In this document: piece by piece, positions 24,640-35,461 of the stretch
Numbering within the stretch: position 1 is the first letter of the stretch
Layout: every line of letters begins with the position of its first letter
Source of the DNA: Austropuccinia psidii
Lineage: Eukaryota; Basidiomycota; Pucciniomycetes; Pucciniales; Sphaerophragmiaceae
Reading direction: 5' to 3'
Assembly (NCBI GenBank): GCA_023105745.1
Contig: JALGQZ010000005.1
Location: forward strand, 65,008,019-65,072,018
Length of the DNA: 64,000 nucleotides
The notes under the pieces: generated by a model
Database searches by the model: none
Told to the model about the DNA's origin: nothing
The model's input: only the letters and a program-made list of their open reading frames with translations
Position numbers and translations under genes: made by a program

Positions 24640-25490
24640 GTTATGTTTGATGTGACGGCTTAATATTTTTGGTCAGGACTTGGAGCCTGTGTCACGTTGC
24701 TACATCAAAGCTACACATCTCACCAACTAATATATCTCAAGTCTTGTTTTTTCTAAGACCCCTGTTCTAAGTGCCTCTTAGGAAAGCCAAATAATATGAA
24801 TAGAGGGCCTCTCTCCCTCATTCTTGAATCATCATAGAAAAAGCTCCCAATATAAAGGATCACAACCCACCCTGAAATAGCAGGATATATAGAGTATTAT
24901 TAGTTGTTTAGTTGTGTAAATATCAGTAGACCTTCTCAGTAGCTTGAAATTATGAAAAGAAGAGTAGTATTATTAAATGAATAGTAGTATAGTTTTCATT
25001 AAAGCTTAGTAGCCGTTATCAGAAGAATGATATTCTATGAAAAAGTAGTAGTAATATAAACTAAATATTAAAGAGAAATTTATTCAAGAAATATTATTGG
25101 TATCAAATTCACTAATATTATTATTAGTATTAATATCAAAAAAATCATTATAATCAACACAAGACAAGAAAAGATATTAGTCATATTAAGATGACAGACA
25201 ATATTAGTCTCAATTTTATCAACAATTATAGCTTCAAATCAAAGTTTTGAATGAAGCATTGGTGATTGGTCTGATTTAGAGACTACTGATAAGTCCTCTC
25301 TACTTGGTAAAGCTAAAAATCTGATTTTGTTTTTTGATTCTCTGTAGGATGACTATTAAGTATTATTTCAATGGGAAGCCCAGGATTCTGGAACCCATGG
25401 TTATTGGAAAATTCTGAAATTTAAAACAGACTTACCAATAATTTCTCCCTCAATATACTGCCTTATTTAATACCAAACCAAAAGGAGTTC
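24640..25490 (-). repeat. Degenerate LTR of family G2, inverted copy
   Basis: Read on minus, the segment aligns with the copy at 29271-30300: AATAAGGCAGTA, GAAATTATTGGTAAGT, GTAGTCTCTAAATCAGACC, AATGAGGGAGAG and GTGTAGCTTTG occur in the same order. The first part also matches the G2 LTR at 56065-56425. The ends are too eroded to place and no target duplication was found. Confidence 0.65.
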
Positions 25491-27330
25491 CAAAAAATAA
25501 AGCTGAATATTGAATACAATTCTCAACATGATAAAAAAAACAGATTAAATTTGCAATGTTACGAAAAAATTGGTCAGAAACAGAACTAGATTAAACTATG
25601 AATTTAATAAAAAAGAAGTGATATTCCTAATACAATAGTGCAACATGGTTTTAACTTGAATAAATTTCCAATTCAGTATGTGCAAAGTATTTATTTGGTG
25701 TTCCAGGATTCAATCTCAATTCAAAAACCTGATAGGCTTTTTGGAATCCATAGGTTTTTTTAATTTCATATTTTATGGAAATATCAATTGTAATTAGTGG
25801 TGATTTCTTTAGTATATACAGGATTTAATAGCTTTGAGTGAGGATTAATATTTTAAATACTAAAATAAAAAACTAATTAATCTGACAAAAATTATCAGAT
25901 TTTATATCCTGGGAAGTACAAAACTTTCTAAAATGTTGGAAACCTTCACAGAAAGGCCAAAGTGTGTATCATTACTAGTATCAATAGAGTATTCAGTATA
26001 ATTAATAAGATAATTGGCCCTCAAAATCATTTTACATGTTAAATTAGTTTGAAAAAAATAAACTGCAAAGTTATTTTAAGGAAAGATGAACAATTCATTT
26101 GATACTTTTTGGCTGTATTTTCATTTAGTGTTCAATTGATTTTACTAGCTTGAATCCACAATCCAGCTGCCACAGGTGAAGCATCCAGGTATTTATGTGG
26201 TTTATTGGAAAATTTAGTTTTGGAAAATGTTGAAGATGATGCAAAGTATTGAGGAGCTACATCATAATGAACAATATTGGAAAAATATGAAAGTAAATTG
26301 TTTTGAAAATATTGTTGTGCTTAATCAAAGATTCTTGATGCTTTATGTTGAAATTTCTTTCAAAGCTAATGTCCTAGCCTGGCTAGCATTGGTTCCCAAT
26401 AGCTTCAATATTAATTTTTTTAATATTTATTGTTGAGCCATAAAATCCAATTCTTTTTCTCTTTCCCATTGATTTCCACCATCCAAGAGGCCCCATTTAA
26501 GCTGAGAGTATTTTCTTATTTATTGTTACTGGCTGTAAGTAGTTTTGCTCTTGAAATAAAGTCTGTGAAAGGTTATTCCATTCAACTTTATCTTATTGAG
26601 TAATTTGAGAAAATGGTAAGAAATCTATTATGGAAATTATAGTTTTATTTTGGGAAAAGACAAGGGTGAACTTAGAAAAAATAGTGTGAAATGGATCATA
26701 ATTCTTTAAAAAGAAAAATTCCCTTGGAATTTGGAGATTTGTATATTCTTGTATTAATAAATTTCTGTTTTGAAAATTTCTTCTTGAAACCTTTGTGAGG
26801 GGAACATCAGATAATTCATAAGAATTATCAGCATTTTCATCAAAACTATGGGGGTATTTTGAGGTTTATGGTATCATTTTCTGAAAAATTTATTTAATGA
26901 AATAAATAAGCTTAATCTAAGGAGATAAAATTAGAATTAAATGTTGGAAATATTTAATTCTATAGTGGGAAACACCTATAAGATGCACCTCTTCAGTATA
27001 TGATGGGGTCATGGATCTTAAAGGGCCACTAAGAGGTATATAATATTCCTAATAATTCATTCTAATTTTATTGAATATTAATTATATAATGGCTTTAATT
27101 GCCTTGATTTTTTGCTTTTCTTTCAATAGCCTCAGAAACTTTTCTTTGTGTTTCTTGGATAGACCATTTTTAAATAATTATCTTTCTAAATTACAAAAAA
27201 GGAAAAATAAATAAAACCCATATCAAAAAAAAAATTGATCAGAAAGTGATCTTGAAAAATAAAACATATATGACAAGAATTACTTTTTTTAATTTTTTTT
27301 CAAGAAAATATTAGAAAATTGCAAAAATGA
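25491..27330. other. Stretch without recognised genes
   Basis: One 69-codon plus-strand frame (26227-26436) shows no motif. I see nothing else. Confidence 0.5.
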
Positions 27331-27341
27331 TGAGAAATATG

Positions 27342-28215
27342 CCTCATAGAGGTACTTAGAGTGGAGCAAGCAAAACGATAGATAAGAAAAGTAAAAAATC
27401 AGTAAAATTATTTCCTAGAGGTACTGAGAGTGAGAGTGATCAAAATGAATAAAAAAAAGCTTACTATTTTTTTGTTTTTTCTTCAAAGAAATTAAAAAAA
27501 CCAAAATAATAATAGGAAATTAATAAAAGTACCTCCTAGAGGTGCTGGCAGGAGAGCAAGAAAAATGAATAGAAAAAAACTTACTTTTGTTTTGTTTTTT
27601 TGAAAGAAATGTAAAAAAACTAAAAAATAATAAGTTAAGAGAAATACCTCCTATAGGTACTGAGAGTGATAGCAAGAGAAACTAAGAATAAAAAACTAAA
27701 AAAAGAAAAAATTAATAAAAGTACCTCCCAGAGCTATCCAGATTGAGAGAAAGCCAAATAAAAAACAAAAAATTACTCTTTTTTTGTTCTTTCCAAATGA
27801 AATAAAAAAGTAAATAATAATAATAAGTTAAGAAAACTACCTCCTAGAGGTACTGAGAGTGAGAGCAAGCCAAATGAATGAAAAAATACTCTTTTTTGGG
27901 TTTTTTAAATGAAGTTAAAAAAACTAAATAATAATAATAATAATAATAAATTGATGAAAGTACCTCCTAGAGGTACTGACAGTGAGAGAAAGAAAAAGAA
28001 ATAAAAACTTAATATATATCTTTTGTTTTTTTTTAAATAAAATAATAAGAAGCTAAAAAAAGAGAAAAATGGTGAAAGTACATCCCAAAGGTATTGAGAA
28101 TGAGAGTAATCCAAAAAAACCCATTTTTTTGGTTTTTTTTCTAAAAAATTGAAATCAAAATCAGAAAAGAAATTGAGTAAAAATTCCTCCTAGAGGCTAT
28201 AAGAGTGAGACTTAT
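27342..28215 (+). repeat. Nine-unit minisatellite, unit mostly 107-123 bp
   Basis: The core CCTCCTAGAGGTACTGAGAG recurs, with changes, at 27342, 27411, 27532, 27647, 27724, 27840, 27963, 28081 and 28188. Spacings are 69, 121, 115, 77, 116, 123, 118 and 107 bp. Each core is followed by GTGAGAGCAAG-like sequence, then an A-rich stretch, a T-rich stretch (TACTCTTTTTTTG) and AAATAATAATAA. The array ends about 230 bp from the C-terminal end of the Harbinger relic. Confidence 0.85.
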
Positions 28216-28443
28216 TTTTGAATTTATCTTTCAAAATAAGAATACAATTCAAAAATCAACAGAAAAAAGCCCAATTCTAGGATGGGAAAATCAGTCAGAA
28301 TGGCTTCAACATGCAAGCAGAATAAAACAACCAAAATGATCTCACATTTGTATTGTTTTTTCAAATAAAAATAATTAACTATATTAAAAAAATCCTTGGT
28401 TAATCCAAAATGATCAAGATTTATTATTATACAAATCAAATGT

Positions 28444-29270
28444 GAAGTTTTTTGAGGTTTTCTAGGAGATTTGGGAATATACCAATAAGTGGTTGTTCAT
28501 TTATTACTTTCAGATAAGGAGGGTCTTCATCATCATACAACTTGAGCCATTTGTCACCAATTTGTGCCAAAAAATTATGTAATATTACAAAACTAATAAC
28601 CAAATTCATGAAAATTTGAAGATATTCACCTCCTTTCTTTTGACATCACATTTGCTGTAAACTAAAACAACATCCTTTGAGAATACCAATGGAATGCTCA
28701 ATACCAACCTGAGATTGTGCAAGAAAATATTTAAATTTGTCTTGATCATTGTTTTGGTTCAAATTTATTTTCTAATCTAAAATGATATTATTTGAGCTTG
28801 ACTATGCTTAATTGGGAAATGAGTACTTATTTTTGGAGAAGTATTGTTCAGGAGGATTGTAAATATTCATATTCTGGAATATGCTTCAGTCATTTACTGA
28901 TCCTGGAGGATCAACATGGAAACCCCCAAGACACTTATTCAAATCACAAAAAAGATGAATTGACATGGAGAAGCTATGAAAAAATTGATCATTTTTAGAA
29001 ATCAATTTTCACAAAATTTTGAAGTATATAATTGTTTTTTCCATCAAAATAAGCTTTGTAATAGTTGAGTGGCCTTTGAAATAACTGAATAAAGCTTCCA
29101 TCAATAAACCCAATGAAACCAGGAAATCCTTCTACTTGCATTAACTGGGGTAGCTCAATGTGTTAATAATTATTGGGCCATGCAAGATAAGATGACTGGT
29201 GTGTCAATAATGATGAATTAATTCTTATTGTGTAAAGAATTACAGCACCTTGAAAAATTACAAATAGTGC
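28444..29270 (-). pseudogene. PIF/Harbinger-type transposase relic
   Basis: Reading on minus from 29270, pieces match the DDE_4 (Harbinger) family in order: GAVILYT.R...SSYLAWPN, then GFPGFIGFIDGSFIQLFQRP (first catalytic Asp), YFDGKNNYILQ, DPPGSVND, and finally QSQVGIEHSIGILKG...VISFVILHNFLAQIGDKW, which carries the expected catalytic Glu. Stops lie inside (for example a TAA before HIELPQ and a TGA after SLQQM), and the segment around the middle catalytic Asp is scrambled. The N-terminal part is missing because an LTR begins at 29271 in mid-gene. Short flanking parts may reflect lost introns or insertions. Confidence 0.72.
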
Positions 29271-30300
29271 TGTGGGAACTTCTTTTGGTGTGAAATGGAA
29301 TAAGGCAGTACCTTTAGTGAGAAATTATTGGTAAGTATTTTTTTTATTTTTAGAATTGTGCAATAGCCATGGGTGCTAAGGTGTATTAGCTTCCCCTCAA
29401 AACAATACTGAATAGTCAGACTACAGATAATAAAAAAGAACATTTGTGGTTCTAACAAATAGAGAGGACCTATCAGTAGTTTCTAAATCAGACCCATTAA
29501 TCACACCAGTCAAAAACTCTGATGTAACACCATGATTGTAAACAAAAACAACTAATCTTCTTGATTTAAGATTATAGTTTTGAAATAGATTAAAGCTTAA
29601 CAGTAAGAGAACAGAAATATAATGAGACTGATAATTCTTTATTATTTTCTTTATAGCTAATACTAATGATAAGACCAATTTATTTATAATGATAATAATA
29701 ATTATCCAATAATCTCTTTTTAACTACTACCTTTTTTTAATACTGAGCTTCTGAGAAAGGCTACTAAGCTCTAAGCTATGGGTATACTACTATTCTTCAA
29801 CAATTCTGAGCTAACAAGATTTTCATGACCAAAGGACTACTACTACTCTAGCTATCCTGCTAGTTCAGGGATGGCTGTGATCCTGGATAGTGGGGTCTTG
29901 TTCCATGATCCTTGGGAAAATGAGGGAGAGGAGACCTCTATTTATACCTTTTAGGCCTTCATAGATATTCTCAAAACAAGGTACTCAGAAAAAATCACAG
30001 TTGAGAGGTGTAGCTTTGGTGTAAAAAAATAACATGGGCTCCAAGCTCTGACCAATGAGGTTGAGCTGTCACATCAATTGATAATTATAGGTACCTGGAA
30101 TTGATTTTAGTTCTAACAAATAAGATGGTGTTACTTTAGATTTATTTTGGATGTGACTTCTGAAAAATGAGGTTGAGTTGTCACCTCAATTTTTAATTAT
30201 AGGTATGCGCCTTTAATTAAGTTGAATTTTGACCAATCAGGTTATGCTTTAGTAAGCTTGAAATAATTTGTAGCTTGTATAAAAAAATTAGTCAGCTGCT
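29271..30300 (+). repeat. LTR of family G2, probably solo
   Basis: The segment begins TGTGGGAACTTCTTTTGG and matches the 5' LTR of G2 at 56065 (TGTGGGAAATTTCTTTGG), and then the inverted copy at 24640-25490, for several hundred bases. It contains an internal partial duplication (AATGAGGTTGAG...TTATAGGTA near 30045 and again near 30170). It lies directly against the Harbinger relic. The right end is uncertain, and the expected AGTGC duplication was not found. Confidence 0.65.
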
Positions 30301-30345
30301 GTGAATTTCGATTTCCAACTTGTGGGTTAGGTCAAAAATTATTCT

Positions 30346-30648
30346 TTAAAAGAAAATATTTTCTGTTTCCTTCATTATCCTTGAAGCTTCCACAAAAAAT
30401 ACTTTTGTAATTTCCTTAAATGTGGCTTTAGCCAATGATATTTCCTTTATTTTGTTATAGAGATCAAACTTGCCAAGTAGCACCCCAAGAAAACATCTGA
30501 TGCAGGGGATATCACATTGCACTGTTGTGAGTGAATAAAAAATTTCATCAACAGCTTTTGAAAATTGAATTGGCTTACTACATCTTACATCAACTAATCC
30601 AGGTCCTTTAATTGCACTGTACCCTTCACATTTAGAATTACTGAACAT
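30346..30648 (-). CDS. Hypothetical 100-residue open frame
   Basis: It starts at an ATG (30648). The frame looks more protein-like than its neighbours: balanced composition, several Cys (including CDIPCIRC) and a Lys/Glu-rich helical C terminus. No domain is recognised. It sits between the G2 LTR and the start of the Tnp2 companion gene, on the opposite strand. It could be an exon of an unrecognised gene, a transposon fragment, or chance. Confidence 0.3.
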   Translation of the reverse strand: MFSNSKCEGYSAIKGPGLVDVRCSKPIQFSKAVDEIFYSLTTVQCDIPCIRCFLGVLLGKFDLYNKIKEISLAKATFKEITKVFFVEASRIMKETENIFF

Positions 30649-30859
30649 AATTCATGTCAAAATACATTGTGGTTAGTACTTTAATCCTTATCTCTCAAAA
30701 TGAATGATTAAAATGCTTTACAAAGGCCTTTATCAAATAAATCCTCTATTTTACACCTCCACTGTGTGTTGATTTCCAGTGATCTTTATTAGTATCCCAA
30801 ACCACTGACAATTATAACTTTATTTTTATCTCTATTAATTTATTGAAAAAACTTCTCTG

Positions 30860-33800
30860 ATGAGCTTTAATTAGTCTTCGAGCTTTAACTACATTGATCC
30901 AGATGACCCTCTAGCAGAACCTGATCCTAGTCATTTAATCAGAAGCAAAATAAGGAAACTTATATCCTACAAAAGCAACTCCAAGAATTGGAGAATTCTT
31001 TTCAAGTTATTTTAGAAAAATTCAACTTCCTGGGACTTCAGCACCATTCACAAGAAAAAGGTAAGAATAAGAAAAATTTGCAAAAAAATACCATACAAGT
31101 TCCAGGAAGTCACAAGCCATAAAAAAAATCCAAAGCTGCACCATCATTCAAAATAATTCAAAAAAGGGAATACCAAGCAACACAAGTCAAACCTCTATCA
31201 TTTGCTCATGAGTGAGACACTTGATGATTTTGAGCCCAGTAAGGCAAGTTGTGTTTTTAAAAGATAAAATAAAAGTTAATACACAACTGATAAAAACGTT
31301 TACCTTTATAATTCCTTTTATATACATATGAAAGTCCTCTGGGGAATGGTTCATCCAAATACAGCTCCAGTTGAACCTGAAACATATTTACTTCAGCTCA
31401 ACACTTTTTTGAAAACGCCTGAGGAAATTAACAAGACAGCAGAAAGAAAAACCAGTGTACCACTCATTCCTAAAAGTCAAGTTTTGACACTAAAAGGTGT
31501 TCAACCTGGACAAAAGAAGGTTTGTCAAGGTATAGTTTACATGAAAGATTTTTTATTTCATATATTCAGGCCTTACTAGCAAAGCTTGGAATTTATTAAT
31601 GGGTTCCAAACCTGGAAGAAGAAAGTGGAACTTTATACAATGAAGCATGCCAAATATGTGCTAGTAAAAGCTTTTTACAGGTTGTTATTGGGGGTGCATA
31701 TGAGAATATACATGTAAATCTTTGCTATCTCAATAAAATACAACTTCTTCATGCCACATACAATCATTATGTTAACTATTACATGACTCAACGATTTAAG
31801 AAGGATATGAAAGAATCTGGAAAACATAGAAAGGATAAAGAAAAGGGATAAATTTCAATCTAAAATAAATGTGTAAGGTTTTCAGCTTTTTTCCTCCTGT
31901 CTTTAGCTGAAAAAACAATTTTTTAACAGATTTGTGATATTCAATGTAAGCTTGGGTTGGCCAACATTTTTCCAAAACAATAATTGAAGATACCGTCAGA
32001 AACGTATGCTCATATTGAGTATGAGTAAATCTTGAAAAACACCTACAAAAGCAACAAGCTGGATTTCCATTAATAAAATTCCAATATACTCATGAGAAGA
32101 GTTGATAGGGAAATCAAGAAAGTGGAATTCATCAAAGGGAAGAGATCAAAAATAAAAAACCAAAATGAAGTTGACTCACAGAATCTTTCAAATAATTCTC
32201 AACCACCAAAGGGCTTAACAATAGATTTTTATGATCCCACCTGGTTCAGTAATTTCCCCGTTGGTAAAAAGATGGCTTTAGCAGATGCATTAAAAGTAAC
32301 CTTCTTATCTAGTGCATCCCAATACATTCAGAGTGTAAGGCATCTGGATGAAAGGCTTAGTGACCAGAAATTTACAGAAAAATATTGGGAAAGAAACACC
32401 GAAAATTATAAACTTTCACATGAGATTTCAAGAGAAGATGAATGTTCAGAAAGAAAGTACAATGAAGGTGAAAGTATTGAATAAAGTGATCAAAGCAATA
32501 GAAATACTGAGGCCAATGATTCTGAAATGGAGTAAGAATCAGAATTCAGTTTTTCCTTAGATGAAGATACTGAAATGGCACATGCACAAGATCCAAGTCA
32601 ATTCATCGTAGGGGACTCCAGTTTTCTTTCAGGGAACCAGTGGCAATTGTGAAGGTTATTTTGGTTTGAATCTCCATCAACAATTGTATCTTTTGAGTCT
32701 TATTTATTTTCAATGTTGTAGAATCTTTTAAATCTTATACAAGGGCTATTAATTTTAACTTGTAAATAATAATTATTCTTGAGATTTGTATATTTTGTCA
32801 AATCACAGTGTATAAAAAAATCATTAAAGATCTGAAGAACCCTCTCACTGTTTGAGTATCAAACATTTAACAAATATTTGCAAAATGTTTATTTATTATC
32901 TCTTGGAAAATATTCAAAATTCAATAAAAAAACTTCATCATCCTATACTCAGACCCATGTCAGTCATCTGTCTTGGCTCAGGAAAAGAAAATGTATTTTT
33001 TAATTAAAAAAAATCTAAATTCTTCGAGCTCCACCACAAAGGGGTTGCAAGTAAAAGTAAAAAATTGCCTTCAGTTGTTGAAATTCTTGAAAAAATTCCT
33101 TCTAACAATTGTCAACTACATATTAATAAAAAACCAAATTGTGAATCAGAACTAAATCTTACTTTTTAGCCTAAAATATCACTCATACCTAGACTGAACA
33201 ATGCCAGAAGGTCTCACAAGCTTTTTCAACCTTTCTGCAGCCACGGTACACTTCAGAAAGGTTGTTTTCTGTAACTTCAAGGAACATACATTTGCTTCCA
33301 TGAGCATGTATGTCAAAAAGAGAATTTATCTGCATTGCCTTAGTAAAGCTTCAACAATCCTTTATTCAGATACTTGCGGTAGCATTTTGGTAGCTGTCTT
33401 TGAAACTTTTACTTGCTCTTTAATATTCAATACTTACAGAGGAAATTTCTCATTAAGCTTGGATGGACTCCTATTTTTGGGAAAACCAATTATTAAAGGT
33501 CCCAGTTTTGGCTACAGTATGCTCAAACCTTTGGGAAAAAATACCAGGAGCTTTATTAGATGATTAAAATATTAGGGATTATAAGGTCACTTCAGGGAAA
33601 AAAAGGTGAGCCTTTTTAATTAGCCTATTAAGAGAATTTCTCTGAACAGAAAGTTTTAAATAATTTGAGCAAGAACTTTAGAATTTAATCATCCTGTACA
33701 AGCAAGTACAATACGTGATATTTGTGCATTATTTGACTTAATTGATAGTACCACCAATCGAATTGACAGACCTATGGATGCATCAATGCTTATTGGATGG

Positions 33801-33925
33801 ATGCATGTCATTAGGAGGGTCTGACGTATGGTTGTAGAAGATTCTGACTGGTTAGCTTGAATAATTAAGACTTTCTTTGATGATCTTAGTAGTGATCTAA
33901 TTAGATGATTTTTTTAGTAGAGCTT
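30860..33925 (+). pseudogene. Tnp2 companion gene of unknown function, copy B
   Basis: An ATG near 30860 opens a frame with an early stop. Segments then follow in the order seen in copy A: SKNWRILF (about 30970), LWGM...IVYMKDFLFHI (31328-31579), LYNEAC...YYMTQRFKKDMKESGK (31630-31850), then KGLTIDFYDPTWF...HLDERLSDQKFTEKYWERNTENYKLSHEI (32200-32440) with an acidic tail. Further protein-like pieces (33201-33563, and one with TIRDICALFDLIDS...IGWMHVIRRV at about 33700-33820) may be its C-terminal half or another gene. It converges on Tnp2 copy B. No known domain was found. Stops and frame changes show it is decayed. Confidence 0.58.
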
Positions 33926-35461
33926 TAGTATGAATTATTGGCTTGTTGATTTCTTATATGTAAGTTCTTTTTAAATACTCAGATTCTTTTTTGTATCATA
34001 TTATTCTGGATCTTGTGAGGTCATAATCAAAACTTGATATTAAAAGAGTGTTAATGATTTGAATTTTAATTGTTATCTTCTGACAATATGAATAAAACCA
34101 TTGAGACAAATGAACTCAAAAATACACAATTTAACTCAAACTTTTTGTATAACCATGACCAGCCCAACATGAATTTCAAAATGACTCAATAAAGAAAGCA
34201 AATAATATAGCTAGAAATTTCTTAGTTTCAATTTGACTAACACACAAGCAGATAAAAAATATTCAAAATAAAATTTCTGGAAAACCAATACCTCAAATTT
34301 TGTTTGAGCATCAAACATTGAGTGCCATGTCTAGGTTATAGTAAAGTGTCTGTTTGAATAAAAAAAATAATCATCATTCGAAAAAACTTACTTGTAAGAA
34401 AAGAAATCCTGTGGACTTTAAAGAATCCCAAAGTTAAGTGTTAAAGACAGGAATGTCGTGAGTTATTGTGGTTTCTGCCAACATGAATCTTGTTTGCAGA
34501 AATGGGCTGTCCTTTGGTCTATGAGGGAGGATTGAGAGATTATCTCTAATGAATCCTAAGTCATATAGATAATTGATGGTATGTATATGCTTTTTCTCAA
34601 CAATATCAAAGTTGGGATTGTAGTAGTTTAATATACCAACAGACACCTATAAAAAAGGTCAGTTTTTGAGACTTAAAGGAAATAATATCACTTACTATGC
34701 AAGACCCTTGAGCAAATTTGAGTATATGTATCCATGCGTTGGAGCTGGAAGGTGGATTTATTCTATTTTATTACGGTACTTGTTAGTTGTGAACATCAAA
34801 GTAACGGTTGGATTGTTCAATTTTTCAGCTTAAATTGAAATCAATATTACAGCTCAAAAACATAAAAGAAAGAAATGGAAGGAAAGTCAAAAGGATTATT
34901 TTTGAATAAATTTAAAAAAGAAATAAATTTTTATTTAATTGATGTAATGCGCAAGAAGCCAAAATAATAATGGAGTTAGATTTGATTGGAAATAGAAAAG
35001 TTCGAAATTAAAAGGATTTTTTTTTTGGTGCTTTGTAATATGCCGACCAAGAAAACAATTATAGACAGAAGATGAGAAATAGGTTTGACAAGCTAAACAG
35101 CAAGAGTTTGGTTTTTGAAATTGGGGGTAAGACTTAGAATTTGGTTGGTGAAGTTAGAGAAGAAGTGGGGATTTATAGCAGACGTTGTGATGTGATGAGG
35201 AGATATTTTAATGATAGTGAGAAATGAATATTTGTTTGGAAATTTCAAATGTGGTTGGATTTTGGTTGATAAATCTGAAATTGTGACAAAATTAGTGACA
35301 GATTCATCTTTTCCACAAGATTACTGATGAATCTGTAAACAAATACACACACACAGAAAAGGAAGAGTGAACTACTGTTTAAAATATGAACCTTAATTCC
35401 TCTATAGACCAAGTATCTTGTTAATAAACCAAAAGATAAAACTGCCTTGTATTCATTCTAT
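33926..35461. other. Stretch without recognised genes
   Basis: Lies between the convergent companion gene and Tnp2 copy B. A 70-codon minus frame (34434-34646) has no motif I know. It could be an unrecognised part of either gene. Confidence 0.45.

Noticed and set aside
27342..28215. CRISPR-like array
   Set aside because: Units are over 100 bp, degenerate, and without unique spacers; the sequence is eukaryotic.
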